A stretch of DNA of 57,368 bases, from contig JAGLOY010000005.1 in the NCBI GenBank assembly GCA_023138735.1, forward strand, positions 1-57,368. The letters are read 5' to 3'. The stretch comes from Candidatus Aegiribacteria sp. (lineage in GTDB: Bacteria > Fermentibacterota > Fermentibacteria > Fermentibacterales > JCC-6). The translations under genes were made by a program, and so were the position numbers. Shown piece by piece: positions 1 to 7,296 of the stretch. Position 1 is the stretch's first letter; each line of letters begins with the position of its first letter. The notes below the pieces were generated by a model. It worked only from the letters and a program-made list of their open reading frames with translations, searched no databases and was not told where the DNA came from.

Positions 1-314
1 TGAAGCACAAAGTATTTACCTCTGTAAAGTCCTGCATCCTCTATCGCCCTCATGTCAGCAGGGTTGTGAACCACGCAGATTGAATCATGACGGGAGCTGT
101 TTGCGCAGATATCACATATGTCATTCTCTGTGATATTCCTGCATGTTGAGCATTCACCGACTTTCTGCCAGACCATTCCAAGAGCTTCGGAGAGGTCCCT
201 GGCAAGCTCGCGATCATCAACGATACTGAACGCCAATCTCATTGCGGTTTTTCTTCCAATACCGGGAAGCCTCTGAAACTGTTCGGTGAGCCTGTCAAAA
301 AGAGCAGAGCTCAC
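1..314 (-). CDS. recR: Recombination protein RecR, N-terminal part (cut by window edge)
   Basis: This is the 5' part of RecR, which works with RecF and RecO to load RecA at gapped DNA. The visible 104 codons begin with the RecR helix-hairpin-helix region (RLPGIGRKTAMRLAF, about residues 13-27). A C4 zinc-finger follows near residues 55-70 (C-STC then CDIC). The Toprim domain is only entered before the left window edge. The start is GTG at 314-312, and its GTGA overlaps the stop of the upstream ybaB gene, so the two are probably translationally coupled. The order dnaX-ybaB-recR is the classical bacterial one. Identification is firm; the remaining half of the protein lies outside the window. 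Confidence 0.95.
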   Translation of the reverse strand, partial: MSSALFDRLTEQFQRLPGIGRKTAMRLAFSIVDDRELARDLSEALGMVWQKVGECSTCRNITENDICDICANSSRHDSICVVHNPADMRAIEDAGLYRGKYFVL

Positions 315-625
315 AGGAGGCCTCCCATTCCGGGTATTCCAAATGCCTTCATTCTATCTTCAGTGAGTTCCCGGCTTGCAGAGACCGCTTTAGCAACCGC
401 CACAAGGATCATGTCTTCAAGCATTTCAACATCATCCGGATCAATAGCTTCTGGAGATATCGACAGTTCTACAAGTTCTCCCTGCCCCGTAACTACAGCT
501 CTGACCAATCCGTCAGCGGCTTCTCCTGCTACTCTCACATCAGCAAGTTCTTCCTGTGCTTTCACTACCCCGGCCTGCATTTTCTGTGCCTGTGCCATCA
601 TCTTCTGTAACTGTTTCTGATTCAT
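311..625 (-). CDS. ybaB: YbaB/EbfC nucleoid-associated protein
   Basis: This is a 104-residue member of the YbaB/EbfC family, small dimeric DNA-binding proteins associated with the nucleoid. The N-terminus is a charged helix starting MNQKQLQKMMAQAQKMQ. The central strand region contains the family pattern of a short GEL segment followed by IDPDDVEMLEDMI. The tail is glycine-rich (GIPGMGGLL), as in most homologs. A strong AGGAGG ribosome-binding site lies 4 bases before the ATG. It sits 26 bases after dnaX and overlaps recR by GTGA, consistent with one dnaX-ybaB-recR transcript. Length and context match the family well. Confidence 0.95.
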   Translation of the reverse strand: MNQKQLQKMMAQAQKMQAGVVKAQEELADVRVAGEAADGLVRAVVTGQGELVELSISPEAIDPDDVEMLEDMILVAVAKAVSASRELTEDRMKAFGIPGMGGLL

Positions 626-651
626 TGATCCTCCTGAGATATCATCACTGA

Positions 652-2016
652 TCAGACGGCATCAAAGAGTCCCAGAATTTCCCGGGATGTCTCCTTCTCC
701 TTCTCTTCATCATTTTCATCATCTGCAGAATCATCTTCTGCGGATGAAGCGGTTACTTCGGTTCTTCCACTTTTCTCAACAGCTTCCGCAGAAGGCAGCT
801 CTTGTTCCTCCTGGGTGCTGTCCGGTTCTGTATCTATTATCTCTTTCTCGAGTGATGTTTCATGCTTCGTTTGTATGCAACTCTCAACAATTCTGTCTGT
901 CACCGGGGGCAGATCTTTAAGAGAGAATACTAGAGACAGTTTTGAAGCTGTCATGACGGCTGTCTCCAGCGTCACTCGCGGGAGGTTGCTTCGTTTAACC
1001 TCAAGGGCAGCGCTGCTGAGTATCCTGAGGATATTAAGAACCGCAATATCAGGGAGGTCTTCCGCCAGTTTCAGAAGCAGTCTGCTTTCAGATTCCGGAA
1101 TATCGCTGAGGCTGTTCTGCGCACCGGTCGTAACCAGCAGGAGATTCCTAAGGAAAACGAGCAGGGCATCGAGAAGCTCATCCACACTGTATCCCTCTGC
1201 AAGGGCGCCGGATACATGATCAATGGAAACGGAAGTATTTCCATTAAGTATGCTCGAAGTTATATCAGCAAGTAGTTCTGTTTTCACCAAACCGAATAAT
1301 TTCGAGACTTCTTCACCTTTTATATCGTTGCCGGAAAAACTGACAAGCTGATCCATCAGCGAAAGAGCATCCCTCAGACTTCCTCCGCTGGCTCTGCAAA
1401 CCAGACTAAGTGCAGTATTATCAAGTGTGATACCCTCAGATGCAGCTTCCTTTTTCAGATATTCGGACATATCGGATACGGGAATACGTCTGAAATCGAA
1501 CCGCTGGCATCTGCTGAGAATCGTGTCCGGTACCTTCCTCGGCTGGGTTGTCGCGAAAATAAAAACGACCGAATCGGGAGGTTCCTCAAGAATTCTCAGG
1601 AGAGCATTGAAAGCCTCATTTGTAAGCATGTGGACTTCATCTATGATGTATATTTTGTATTTTCCCGAAGCGGTAGCATAACGTGCCTTTTCCCTGAGAT
1701 CTCTTATCTGGTCAATACCTCTGTTGCTTGCCCCGTCTATTTCCCTGACATCCATATGATTACCCGTTGTAATACTCCTGCAGGAATCACAATGCTGGCA
1801 GGGTGTTGAAGTAGGACCTTTTTCACAGTTGAGAGCCTTTGCTAAAATTCTGGCAGTAGTAGTTTTCCCGACACCCCGCGGACCGGTCAGGAGATAGGCA
1901 TGACCAATTCTATCCGTATTGATTGCATTCTTCAATGTAATTGTAACGTGATCCTGTGACAGAACTTCCTCAAATGACTGAGGACGCCATTTTCGCGCGA
2001 ACACCAGATAACTCAA
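652..2016 (-). CDS. dnaX: DNA polymerase III subunit gamma/tau (clamp-loader ATPase)
   Basis: DnaX is the clamp-loader motor of the replicative polymerase. I place the start at TTG 2016-2014, giving MSYLVFARKWRPQ, because GGAGG lies 5 bases upstream and homologs begin this way. An ATG at 2082 would add 22 unlikely residues and run into the SRP RNA. The Walker A motif is GPRGVGKTTTAR, followed by a zinc finger (C-x8-C-x2-C-x2-C, ending CQHCDSC). IIDEVHML is the Walker B motif, and the LSRCQRF region is sensor-like. The protein is about 454 residues, near E. coli gamma rather than tau length. It ends in an acidic, low-complexity tail (EDDSADDENDEEKEKE) and lacks an obvious tau domain V. I saw no slippery heptamer for gamma production. 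Confidence 0.95.
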   Translation of the reverse strand: MSYLVFARKWRPQSFEEVLSQDHVTITLKNAINTDRIGHAYLLTGPRGVGKTTTARILAKALNCEKGPTSTPCQHCDSCRSITTGNHMDVREIDGASNRGIDQIRDLREKARYATASGKYKIYIIDEVHMLTNEAFNALLRILEEPPDSVVFIFATTQPRKVPDTILSRCQRFDFRRIPVSDMSEYLKKEAASEGITLDNTALSLVCRASGGSLRDALSLMDQLVSFSGNDIKGEEVSKLFGLVKTELLADITSSILNGNTSVSIDHVSGALAEGYSVDELLDALLVFLRNLLLVTTGAQNSLSDIPESESRLLLKLAEDLPDIAVLNILRILSSAALEVKRSNLPRVTLETAVMTASKLSLVFSLKDLPPVTDRIVESCIQTKHETSLEKEIIDTEPDSTQEEQELPSAEAVEKSGRTEVTASSAEDDSADDENDEEKEKETSREILGLFDAV

Positions 2017-2071
2017 AAATGCCTCCGTTTCAGAGTAAACACCGGCTGTACATATCTGCTGGACAAGCCTC

Positions 2072-2312
2072 ACGAGGTGCAATCTGCAGCCAGCTCAGAT
2101 CAGGTTGATCTGCATCGCCCGCCAGACATCGCTTACCGCTGCTACCTTCCGGTTCTGACGGGGTTCACGGGCTGACGCCGTACAGGTCCTGATCATCAAC
2201 ACTACTTACATAAAAACAGTCTGGCTAAGCATTGCCGCACAGATGTTTCAGCCCCGCTGTAGCGGATTGCGGGTACAGGGCACCGCTAGCTCCCCGCCTA
2301 GCACAGCCGGCA
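2072..2312 (-). ncRNA. ffs: Signal recognition particle RNA, large (Alu-containing) bacterial type
   Basis: The minus strand carries the conserved SRP apical domain CCGGAAGGTAGCAGCGG (about 2137-2153), preceded by the GTGAACCCCGTCAG half of the helix 8 region. About 150 bases upstream lies GTGCTAGGCGGGGAGCTAGC (2303-2284), followed by GGTGCCCTGTACC. This closely matches the 5' Alu domain of Bacillus subtilis scRNA from memory. The gene is therefore the roughly 240-270 nt large form rather than the 114 nt 4.5S form. Ends are approximate: the 5' end is near 2312 and the 3' end near 2072, just before dnaX. The RNA binds Ffh for co-translational membrane targeting. A TATATT (2318-2323) could be a -10 box, but I see no good -35. 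Confidence 0.9.
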
Positions 2313-2365
2313 GTTTGAATATACAAACGCATGGTAAACTAGAGAAGAGGGAGGGCCTGAATATC

Positions 2366-3154
2366 TTAGTCCAGAGGCAGCACGACTTCACCTTCAGATG
2401 TTGAATCAGTCCTGATCAGAGAATCCGCCTCCTCGCTGCTGAGGCACAGTACAAGAACAGCTGCAGCAACTGCAAGCAAAAGGGCAAGTGAGTACGCCAC
2501 GTACTTTCTTCCCGGCAGATTAATCCTTCTGGAATCGGCACAACATCTCACTGCTGCTGCAGATCCTCCCTTCATTCTGAACCTTATCCGTGTCTCACCG
2601 ATCATCTCGGACAGACAGAAGGATAAGGGCTTGGAGCAGCGTGAAGAGTACTTCCTGGCCGCCGCCGATCCAATGAGCTTCTTCAGACCGCTGGTCAGCA
2701 GGATGATCGACTGACCAGGTTTCAGTACTAAGCGTCTTATTCCCTTGTCTTTGATATCCACGACATTTTCCGAGCCCCTGCTGCCCGTATCAGCTCCTGA
2801 CAGGAAAACCTGACAGGCTCCATTGCTGTAAACCCATACTTCATCTCCCAGAACGACTGCTGCTGCCAGGGATAGAGAATCAATTTCCTCCTCCCTTACG
2901 AATGCATTGATTTCGTCGATAGCTTCCATGAATACATTCTCCACACCGTAGGCAACACCTTCAGCGAAAGCATCCCTTACAATGGCAACTGCCTTCTGGG
3001 CATAACAGGAATCCGGTGAAATGTTTTCAGCAACTGCAGCCGCTCCCGCAATAGCGGATGAACCACAAAATCCGTCGGCAACCGATTCCATTCTGGATAT
3101 CAATCGACCGGGCTGGTTCATCCAGGAGATTTCAATCCGGTTTCCGGTATGCAA
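2366..3154 (-). CDS. Degenerate PP2C-like protein with C-terminal membrane anchor
   Basis: The 262-residue product resembles a PP2C/SpoIIE-type Ser/Thr phosphatase domain in outline. DGFCGSSAIAG stands where DGMGG normally is, SLAAAVVLGDEVWVYSNGA stands where the GDSR strand is, and KPGQSIILLTSGL stands where LLCSDGL is. The metal-binding Asp of SDG is replaced by TSG, and the GDSR-type motif is altered, so activity is doubtful. A single hydrophobic segment (about 221-242, YSLALLLAVAAAVLVLCL) follows a basic stretch, leaving a short polar tail. The start is TTG at 3154 with AGGTG just upstream. The protein may be a pseudophosphatase regulator or a scaffold. The family call is inference from motif order. 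Confidence 0.55.
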   Translation of the reverse strand: MHTGNRIEISWMNQPGRLISRMESVADGFCGSSAIAGAAAVAENISPDSCYAQKAVAIVRDAFAEGVAYGVENVFMEAIDEINAFVREEEIDSLSLAAAVVLGDEVWVYSNGACQVFLSGADTGSRGSENVVDIKDKGIRRLVLKPGQSIILLTSGLKKLIGSAAARKYSSRCSKPLSFCLSEMIGETRIRFRMKGGSAAAVRCCADSRRINLPGRKYVAYSLALLLAVAAAVLVLCLSSEEADSLIRTDSTSEGEVVLPLD

Positions 3155-3185
3155 GTTTCACCTGCTTTCGGAAAGTTGAAATGTA

Positions 3186-3261
3186 TGGTGGAGATGAGCG
3201 GGATCGAACCGCCGACCTCTGCCTTGCGAAGGCAGCGCTCTTCCAACTGAGCTACATCCCC
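3186..3261 (-). tRNA. tRNA-Ala (anticodon CGC)
   Basis: The 76 nt cloverleaf reads GGGGATG at the acceptor 5' side and CATCTCC at the 3' side, with the alanine identity pair G3:U70 present. The anticodon stem CTGCC/GGCAG encloses the loop TTCGCAA, giving anticodon CGC, which reads GCG. The T-loop is TTCGATC, and the 3' CCA is encoded. It lies between the TPR protein gene and the PP2C-like gene on the same strand. Confidence 0.95.
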
Positions 3262-3320
3262 ACTTCAATTCTGCTCTAACTATCTAACTGACAGTCAGGT
3301 TTGAACGACTTCACCATGGT

Positions 3321-5084
3321 TCACTCGATGAGGTACACCTTTCCAACACCGGTTATTTCGATATAACCATCGGGAGATCCGGTACTGGAAAGCAGTATTT
3401 CAGGATCGGTGGCTATAATGGATGAAGTCCTGACGTAAAAGACACGGTTGTTTCCCCCAAGGAGGATGACTCGCGTGGGATGATCGGTCATGAAAATGAC
3501 TCTTTCACGACTTTCTTCTTTGATCACGTAGAGAGAATCGTTTTCCGGAATATCCAGCAGCTCGGTAGTTATGGTTCCCGTATGGAAAGCGACCGCATCT
3601 TTCCTGATAACCATATTCTCTTTAAGCTCTACTATCAGAGGTTCCTCTGAACCGCAGTTAATAAGAAATGTTCCCTCTCCGGAAAGCTCAAGTATGTCGT
3701 CCTTGGATAACTCAACTTTTAGCGACTTTTCATAAATGGTAAGCATACTAGACTTTACACGGACATTTCCAGTTTTCAGGTGAACGGTAAGAAGTCCCGA
3801 TTCTCGTGACCAGGGATCAATGGATAAATCAGCATCCTGTTTAAATACGGCTGTTATGACTTCCTTTTCTTCTACCGTTTCCTCTTCCGCGGGCTCTTCA
3901 CCTTCAGGTTCAGCCTCCTCTTCCGCAGGTTCCTCAGCTTCAGGTTCAGTCTCTTCTTCCGCGGGTTCCTCAGCTTCAGGTTCAGCCTCCTCTTCCGCAG
4001 GTTCCTCAGCTTCAGGTTCAGCTTCTTCTTCCGCGGGTTCCTCAGCTACAGGTTCAGCCTCCTCTTCCGCAGGTTCTTCGATTTCAGGTGCATTAAATAT
4101 TGCTTCAAGCGTTTTTCCTGAATTGAACGAGTAAGGCTCCGCTTCAGCCTTTTCTTCCTCGAGTTTTTCAGCTTCAGGTTCGGCCTCCTCCTCAAGCTCT
4201 GCTGGTTCTTCAGCTTCAGGTTCGGCCTCCTCCTCAAGCTCTGCCGGTTCTTCAGCTTCAGGTTCGGTCTCTTCTTCAGGCTCTTCGGACTCCGGCTCGA
4301 TTTCCATCAATTCCTCTTCCGCAACGGAAGATATACCGAATATCTCATCGAGGCTTTTTACATTCTTCTTCTCCACCACTTTGGTATCAAGCTCATCTTC
4401 AGAATCTTCCGTATTTCCAAATGCTGACTGCAGGGTCTCGGTGGTGGATACGCCGATGGTTTCCAGAAGTTCAGAAGAATCATCTATTTCCTCTGATGAA
4501 TCACCTGATAACCCAATATTCTTCAGGAGTCTTTCCACGCTGGCCTCTTCGGCATTCTCGGAATCAGCAAAAAGTTCTTCGGATGGGACATCGGGGAATA
4601 CCTGCATTCCATCTTTGAATTCGTCCACTGTTTTATCAGTGCTTATTTCTTCGGGACTGTCAGTCTGTTGAGTATCGAAAATATCCTTCAGGTTAACCCA
4701 GGAATCCTTGGTTCTGCTTTCAATTCTCTTGATGGCCACCTTGGATCCATGATGCTCAGGGTCATCATCAAGCACCACAGTGTAGTTATCCCTGGCCAGC
4801 TGATACTCTCCCAGTTCTTCAAGAACCTGAGCAAGTTTGAAATTATTACTGATGTTTCCCTCATCGAGTGTTAGAAGCACCTCAAGCTGTGACCTGGCTT
4901 CAGCCCATAATTCCATGCTCATACATGTATCAGCGAGAATGCTTCTGGCCCTGGGTCTGGTTGCGATCAGGGAGATTGCCTTCTGCAGCAGTTCCCTGGC
5001 TTGCTCCGGAGAATCCTTGGCTAGATATCCCTCGGCATCAATACAAAGAGTGGTATAAGTTTCTCCAGTAAATGTATCAGACAT
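3321..5084 (-). CDS. TPR protein with acidic PEAEEP repeats and AIM24-like C-terminal domain
   Basis: This 587-residue, probably cytoplasmic protein has three parts. Residues 1 to about 140 hold tetratricopeptide repeats (for example YLAKDSPEQARELLQKAI and LAQVLEELGEYQLARDNY). Residues about 150-430 form a very acidic linker with tandem repeats rich in E, P and A. Residues about 440-587 form a beta-rich domain whose GEGTFLINCG...VIRKDAVAFHTG pattern resembles AIM24-type domains. There is no signal peptide. The start is supported by GGGAGG 4 bases before ATG. A function cannot be assigned; TPR plus a ligand- or membrane-facing beta domain suggests a scaffold. Both linker repeat blocks are internally repetitive at DNA level and so prone to length change. 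Confidence 0.7.
   Translation of the reverse strand: MSDTFTGETYTTLCIDAEGYLAKDSPEQARELLQKAISLIATRPRARSILADTCMSMELWAEARSQLEVLLTLDEGNISNNFKLAQVLEELGEYQLARDNYTVVLDDDPEHHGSKVAIKRIESRTKDSWVNLKDIFDTQQTDSPEEISTDKTVDEFKDGMQVFPDVPSEELFADSENAEEASVERLLKNIGLSGDSSEEIDDSSELLETIGVSTTETLQSAFGNTEDSEDELDTKVVEKKNVKSLDEIFGISSVAEEELMEIEPESEEPEEETEPEAEEPAELEEEAEPEAEEPAELEEEAEPEAEKLEEEKAEAEPYSFNSGKTLEAIFNAPEIEEPAEEEAEPVAEEPAEEEAEPEAEEPAEEEAEPEAEEPAEEETEPEAEEPAEEEAEPEGEEPAEEETVEEKEVITAVFKQDADLSIDPWSRESGLLTVHLKTGNVRVKSSMLTIYEKSLKVELSKDDILELSGEGTFLINCGSEEPLIVELKENMVIRKDAVAFHTGTITTELLDIPENDSLYVIKEESRERVIFMTDHPTRVILLGGNNRVFYVRTSSIIATDPEILLSSTGSPDGYIEITGVGKVYLIE
3888..4075 (-). repeat. In-frame 36-bp tandem repeats encoding EEPAEEEAEPEA units
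   Basis: About five copies of a 36-base unit, each coding a 12-residue EEPAEEEAEPEA-type block, lie within the linker of the TPR protein. The copies differ by a few bases (for example gcttcttcttccgcg versus gcctcctcttccgca). This points to duplication by slippage with some drift. Confidence 0.85.
4165..4275 (-). repeat. In-frame 42-bp tandem repeats encoding EEPAELEEEAEPEA units
   Basis: A second repeat block in the same linker has a longer 42-base period coding 14 residues (EEPAELEEEAEPEA). There are two nearly identical copies and partial flanking copies. It is separated from the 36-base block by a unique segment (YSFNSGKTLEAIFNAP). Confidence 0.8.
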
Positions 5085-5190
5085 ATTTCCTCCCTGATGA
5101 AGCCCTGAATTTGTTGGTATAACAGTATTTACAAAATTCAGTAACTCAACTGATCCTTGAATACCTGTTTAACCGCTATACCAGCCAGGG

Positions 5191-5283
5191 TGGCGGAGAG
5201 AGAGGGATTCGAACCCTCGAGAACGAATACACGCCCTACACGGTTTCCAACCGTGCTCCTTCGACCAGCTCGGACATCTCTCC
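5191..5283 (-). tRNA. tRNA-Ser (anticodon GGA)
   Basis: This 93 nt class II tRNA pairs GGAGAGA with TCTCTCC in the acceptor stem, with discriminator G and an encoded CCA. The anticodon stem CACGG/CCGTG encloses TTGGAAA, so the anticodon is GGA, reading UCC and UCU. A long variable arm of about 20 nt and the D-arm TCCGAGC...GGTCGAAGGAGC are typical of serine tRNAs. Confidence 0.95.
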
Positions 5284-5352
5284 GCACAGACACTAAACCG
5301 CAATATACACCAACAATACAATAATAAGATTCTGGTGATTCTTGCAAGCTAA

Positions 5353-5381
5353 TTGATAGACAATATTGGAAAAAGTGTCAA
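5353..5381 (-). promoter_or_regulatory. Sigma70-type promoter upstream of tRNA-Ser(GGA)
   Basis: On the minus strand a perfect TTGACA (5381-5376) is followed after 17 bases by TATCAA (5358-5353). It lies about 70 bases upstream of the mature tRNA-Ser 5' end, and the gap holds no gene. Spacing is ideal and the -10 is a 4/6 match. The transcript could continue into the TPR protein gene and tRNA-Ala. Confidence 0.6.
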
Positions 5382-5417
5382 CTTGCACATATTCCGACAT
5401 AAATCCCGTTTATCTGA

Positions 5418-5762
5418 TTATCTGAGGTTTTCAAGGTTCTGCTTTGCGACAGGAATCAGATCAAACATCTCTTTCAGGTCTATGCACGGAAATACAGCGC
5501 AGTCAACGCAGGTATCAATACTTCGCTCCTCTGCACACAGGCGAATGGAACACTCATAACAATGTGAGAAATGAACACCTTCCCTTGATTTACAGCCCAG
5601 GCAATGAACGTCATCGGGACTGATGTCCGTATTGTATATCTTAGACCACTCCTCCGCGATCTTCTTCTTGGAATATTCATATCCACTGAGAGTTGCGAGA
5701 AAGACTGGACATTCAGCACAGTTCAATCCGCAGTAAGCTATCTGAGATATATCATTCCCCAT
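5418..5762 (-). CDS. DUF3795 family cysteine-rich protein
   Basis: The 114-residue protein has the DUF3795 layout: an N-terminal AYCGLNCAECPVF, a central CLGCK, a CYECSIRLC segment and a late DTCVDCAVFPC. These eleven or so cysteines probably bind metal. The family is common in anaerobes and has no established function. The gene starts inside the last codons of maf (11-base overlap), so it is likely co-expressed with it. It is the last gene of the dtd-maf run before the tRNA-Ser promoter. Confidence 0.8.
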   Translation of the reverse strand: MGNDISQIAYCGLNCAECPVFLATLSGYEYSKKKIAEEWSKIYNTDISPDDVHCLGCKSREGVHFSHCYECSIRLCAEERSIDTCVDCAVFPCIDLKEMFDLIPVAKQNLENLR

Positions 5763-6342
5763 TTAAAAGCCTGCCCCTGAATTCATGGACGAACCTGGAA
5801 ACAGGTAAGCCCATTACATTGAAATAGCATCCTTCAATCCGTTTGACAAGCAGACTCCCATATCCCTGTATACCGTAAGCTCCCGCCTTATCAAATGGTT
5901 CTCCGGTGGAAATGTAGGCCATAATTTCATCGGCATCAAGGTTTCTGAACAGGACCCTGGTCTCCTCGACGAACTGCAGGTCGATTCCCCTTTCCGGCCA
6001 GAGAATGCATACTCCGCCGAATACAGAGTGCCAGTCCCCGGACAGTCTGGCAAGCATATCCATAGCCTGATCCTCATCATCAGGTTTACCGAGGAGCTCA
6101 TCACCAAGAGCAACCATAGTATCCGCACCCAGTACAGGGTCACCGGTGAAAGAGGAGAGAATATTTTCCGCCTTCTTTCTTGCCCAGTGCTGAACGATAA
6201 AACCTGGTGATCCTTCCATCGATGTTTCTCTTACATTTCCGGGGATCTGTACAAACGGTATACCGGCCATTTCAAGAATGGCTTTCCGTCTTGGGGATTT
6301 ACTGGCAAGCACGAGAGGAGATGCGGCAGGATACCACCACAT
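5752..6342 (-). CDS. maf: Maf-like nucleoside triphosphate pyrophosphatase
   Basis: Maf proteins hydrolyse non-canonical or modified NTPs to the monophosphate and affect septum formation. The 196-residue sequence has the N-terminal nucleotide motif LASKSPRRKAIL and the catalytic-region GADTMVALGDELLGKPDD. SGDWHSVFGGV and the late segment EPFDKAGAYGIQGYGSLLV (family consensus EPxDKAGAYGIQG) are also present. Its length is typical. The ATG at 6342 lies one base after the dtd stop. A short extension MWWYPAAS before the motif is a little unusual, but no better start with a ribosome-binding site was found. Confidence 0.92.
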   Translation of the reverse strand: MWWYPAASPLVLASKSPRRKAILEMAGIPFVQIPGNVRETSMEGSPGFIVQHWARKKAENILSSFTGDPVLGADTMVALGDELLGKPDDEDQAMDMLARLSGDWHSVFGGVCILWPERGIDLQFVEETRVLFRNLDADEIMAYISTGEPFDKAGAYGIQGYGSLLVKRIEGCYFNVMGLPVSRFVHEFRGRLLNGE

Positions 6343-6343
6343 G

Positions 6344-6799
6344 TTAAGATTGTCGTTCGGATGGGGAATCGATCATGATGGTAACCGGTCCGTCATTTAC
6401 TAGATCAATTTTCATCATTGCTCCGAACACACCCGATCGAACCTTCAGAACCGAGTGGGATACGATCTCCAGGAAGAGATTATAGAGTAACTCAGCATTC
6501 TGGGGGAGAGCTGCATTCATGAAGCTGGGTCGCCTTCCCTTACTTGAATCGGCATGCAGGGTGAACTGGCTTACGATCAGGATATCTCCGCCGGTATCAC
6601 TCAAAGACAGGTTCATGCTGTTGTTCGAATCCGGAAATATCCTCAGGCCGGTTATTTTCCTCGACATCCATTCAAGATCCTCTTCGGTATCCGATCTGCC
6701 GAAGCTTACAAGAGCAAGCAATCCGGGTCCTATTTCACCCGTGACACTGCCCTGTATTGAAACGGATGCTCTGGAAACCCGCTGCAGCAGTGTTTTCAT
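6344..6799 (-). CDS. dtd: D-aminoacyl-tRNA deacylase
   Basis: Dtd removes D-amino acids (and glycine from tRNA-Ala) misattached to tRNA. The 151-residue protein starts MKTLLQRVSRASVSIQG. It carries the signature SQFTLHADSSKGRRPSF (about 79-95) and the second motif NDGPVTIMID near the C-terminus, a close variant of the usual NxGPVT. The ATG overlaps the stop of the upstream membrane-protein gene by ATGA, so translation is likely coupled. Maf follows one base after its stop. All key motifs and length match the family. Confidence 0.95.
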   Translation of the reverse strand: MKTLLQRVSRASVSIQGSVTGEIGPGLLALVSFGRSDTEEDLEWMSRKITGLRIFPDSNNSMNLSLSDTGGDILIVSQFTLHADSSKGRRPSFMNAALPQNAELLYNLFLEIVSHSVLKVRSGVFGAMMKIDLVNDGPVTIMIDSPSERQS

Positions 6800-7290
6800 A
6801 TATCGCTTTCTGCATTATCCGGATTGTCAAGTTCCTCATTGATAGAACCCGGTATCCCGGCTGCTATAGCGACAACTGATCCGGCGATACTGCCAAGAGC
6901 AACCGGCAGACCTGCGAGCTGAAGGTATCTTCCCAGCCTCAGCTGTTTCACAGATCTTGTCCTGTAAGCTGCCAGGCGCACAATAGATCCTGAAGCAAAC
7001 AGAACCACACCCGCCCAGCGGAGAATCCAAGGTGGTCCATATGTGGTTAACCCCAGAAGAAAGCTATCGACTGCACTGACAAGCAGAACAGCATAAAAAA
7101 CAGTGTAGGGGAGGCTCGCAGAGCCTCCCCTGTACTTCGATTCAGCCGCACTCCAGAAGAGGTAAAGCAGAACGGTGGCTCCGCATAGCTGGAATTCCCT
7201 TGAATGCAAAGGCAATGCTCCGGGGTCGATTATACCCAGCAACCAAAGCACACCTATAAGAACCAGTATCGCTATCGACCTGAAAACCAT
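6796..7290 (-). CDS. Small polytopic membrane protein of unknown function
   Basis: The 164-residue product has about four or five hydrophobic segments: residues 4-20, 35-48, 60-80, 87-105 and 125-145. A basic cytoplasmic-looking loop (AAYRTRSVKQLRLGRY) lies near the C-terminus. That loop and the following helix are reminiscent of isoprenylcysteine-methyltransferase-like proteins, but the catalytic region is not evident and I do not assign that function. It precedes dtd with a 4-base overlap and follows a lipoprotein gene by 6 bases. A perfect inverted repeat lies inside its coding region (see separate feature). Confidence 0.6.
   Translation of the reverse strand: MVFRSIAILVLIGVLWLLGIIDPGALPLHSREFQLCGATVLLYLFWSAAESKYRGGSASLPYTVFYAVLLVSAVDSFLLGLTTYGPPWILRWAGVVLFASGSIVRLAAYRTRSVKQLRLGRYLQLAGLPVALGSIAGSVVAIAAGIPGSINEELDNPDNAESDI
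7107..7131. repeat. Perfect 11-bp inverted repeat inside a coding region
   Basis: The sequence GGGGAGGCTC-GCA-GAGCCTCCCC (7108-7130), extended by one A:T pair, forms a very stable hairpin with a 3-base loop within the 6796-7290 gene. On the minus strand it is followed about 7 bases later by TTTTTT, which gives it a terminator-like look inside the gene. Confidence 0.8.
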
Positions 7291-7296
7291 AAGGTT

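Noticed and set aside
2017-2082. ATG 2082 as dnaX start
   Set aside because: It adds 22 residues not found in DnaX and overlaps the SRP RNA; TTG 2016 has GGAGG at 5 bases and gives the family N-terminus.
3820-4134. Plus-strand Ser/Gly/Ala-rich reading frame
   Set aside because: It is the antisense shadow of the PEAEEP repeat linker in the TPR gene and has no ribosome-binding site.
5138-5347. Minus-strand open frame over the tRNA-Ser
   Set aside because: It overlaps a complete tRNA gene with its promoter, so coding use is very unlikely.
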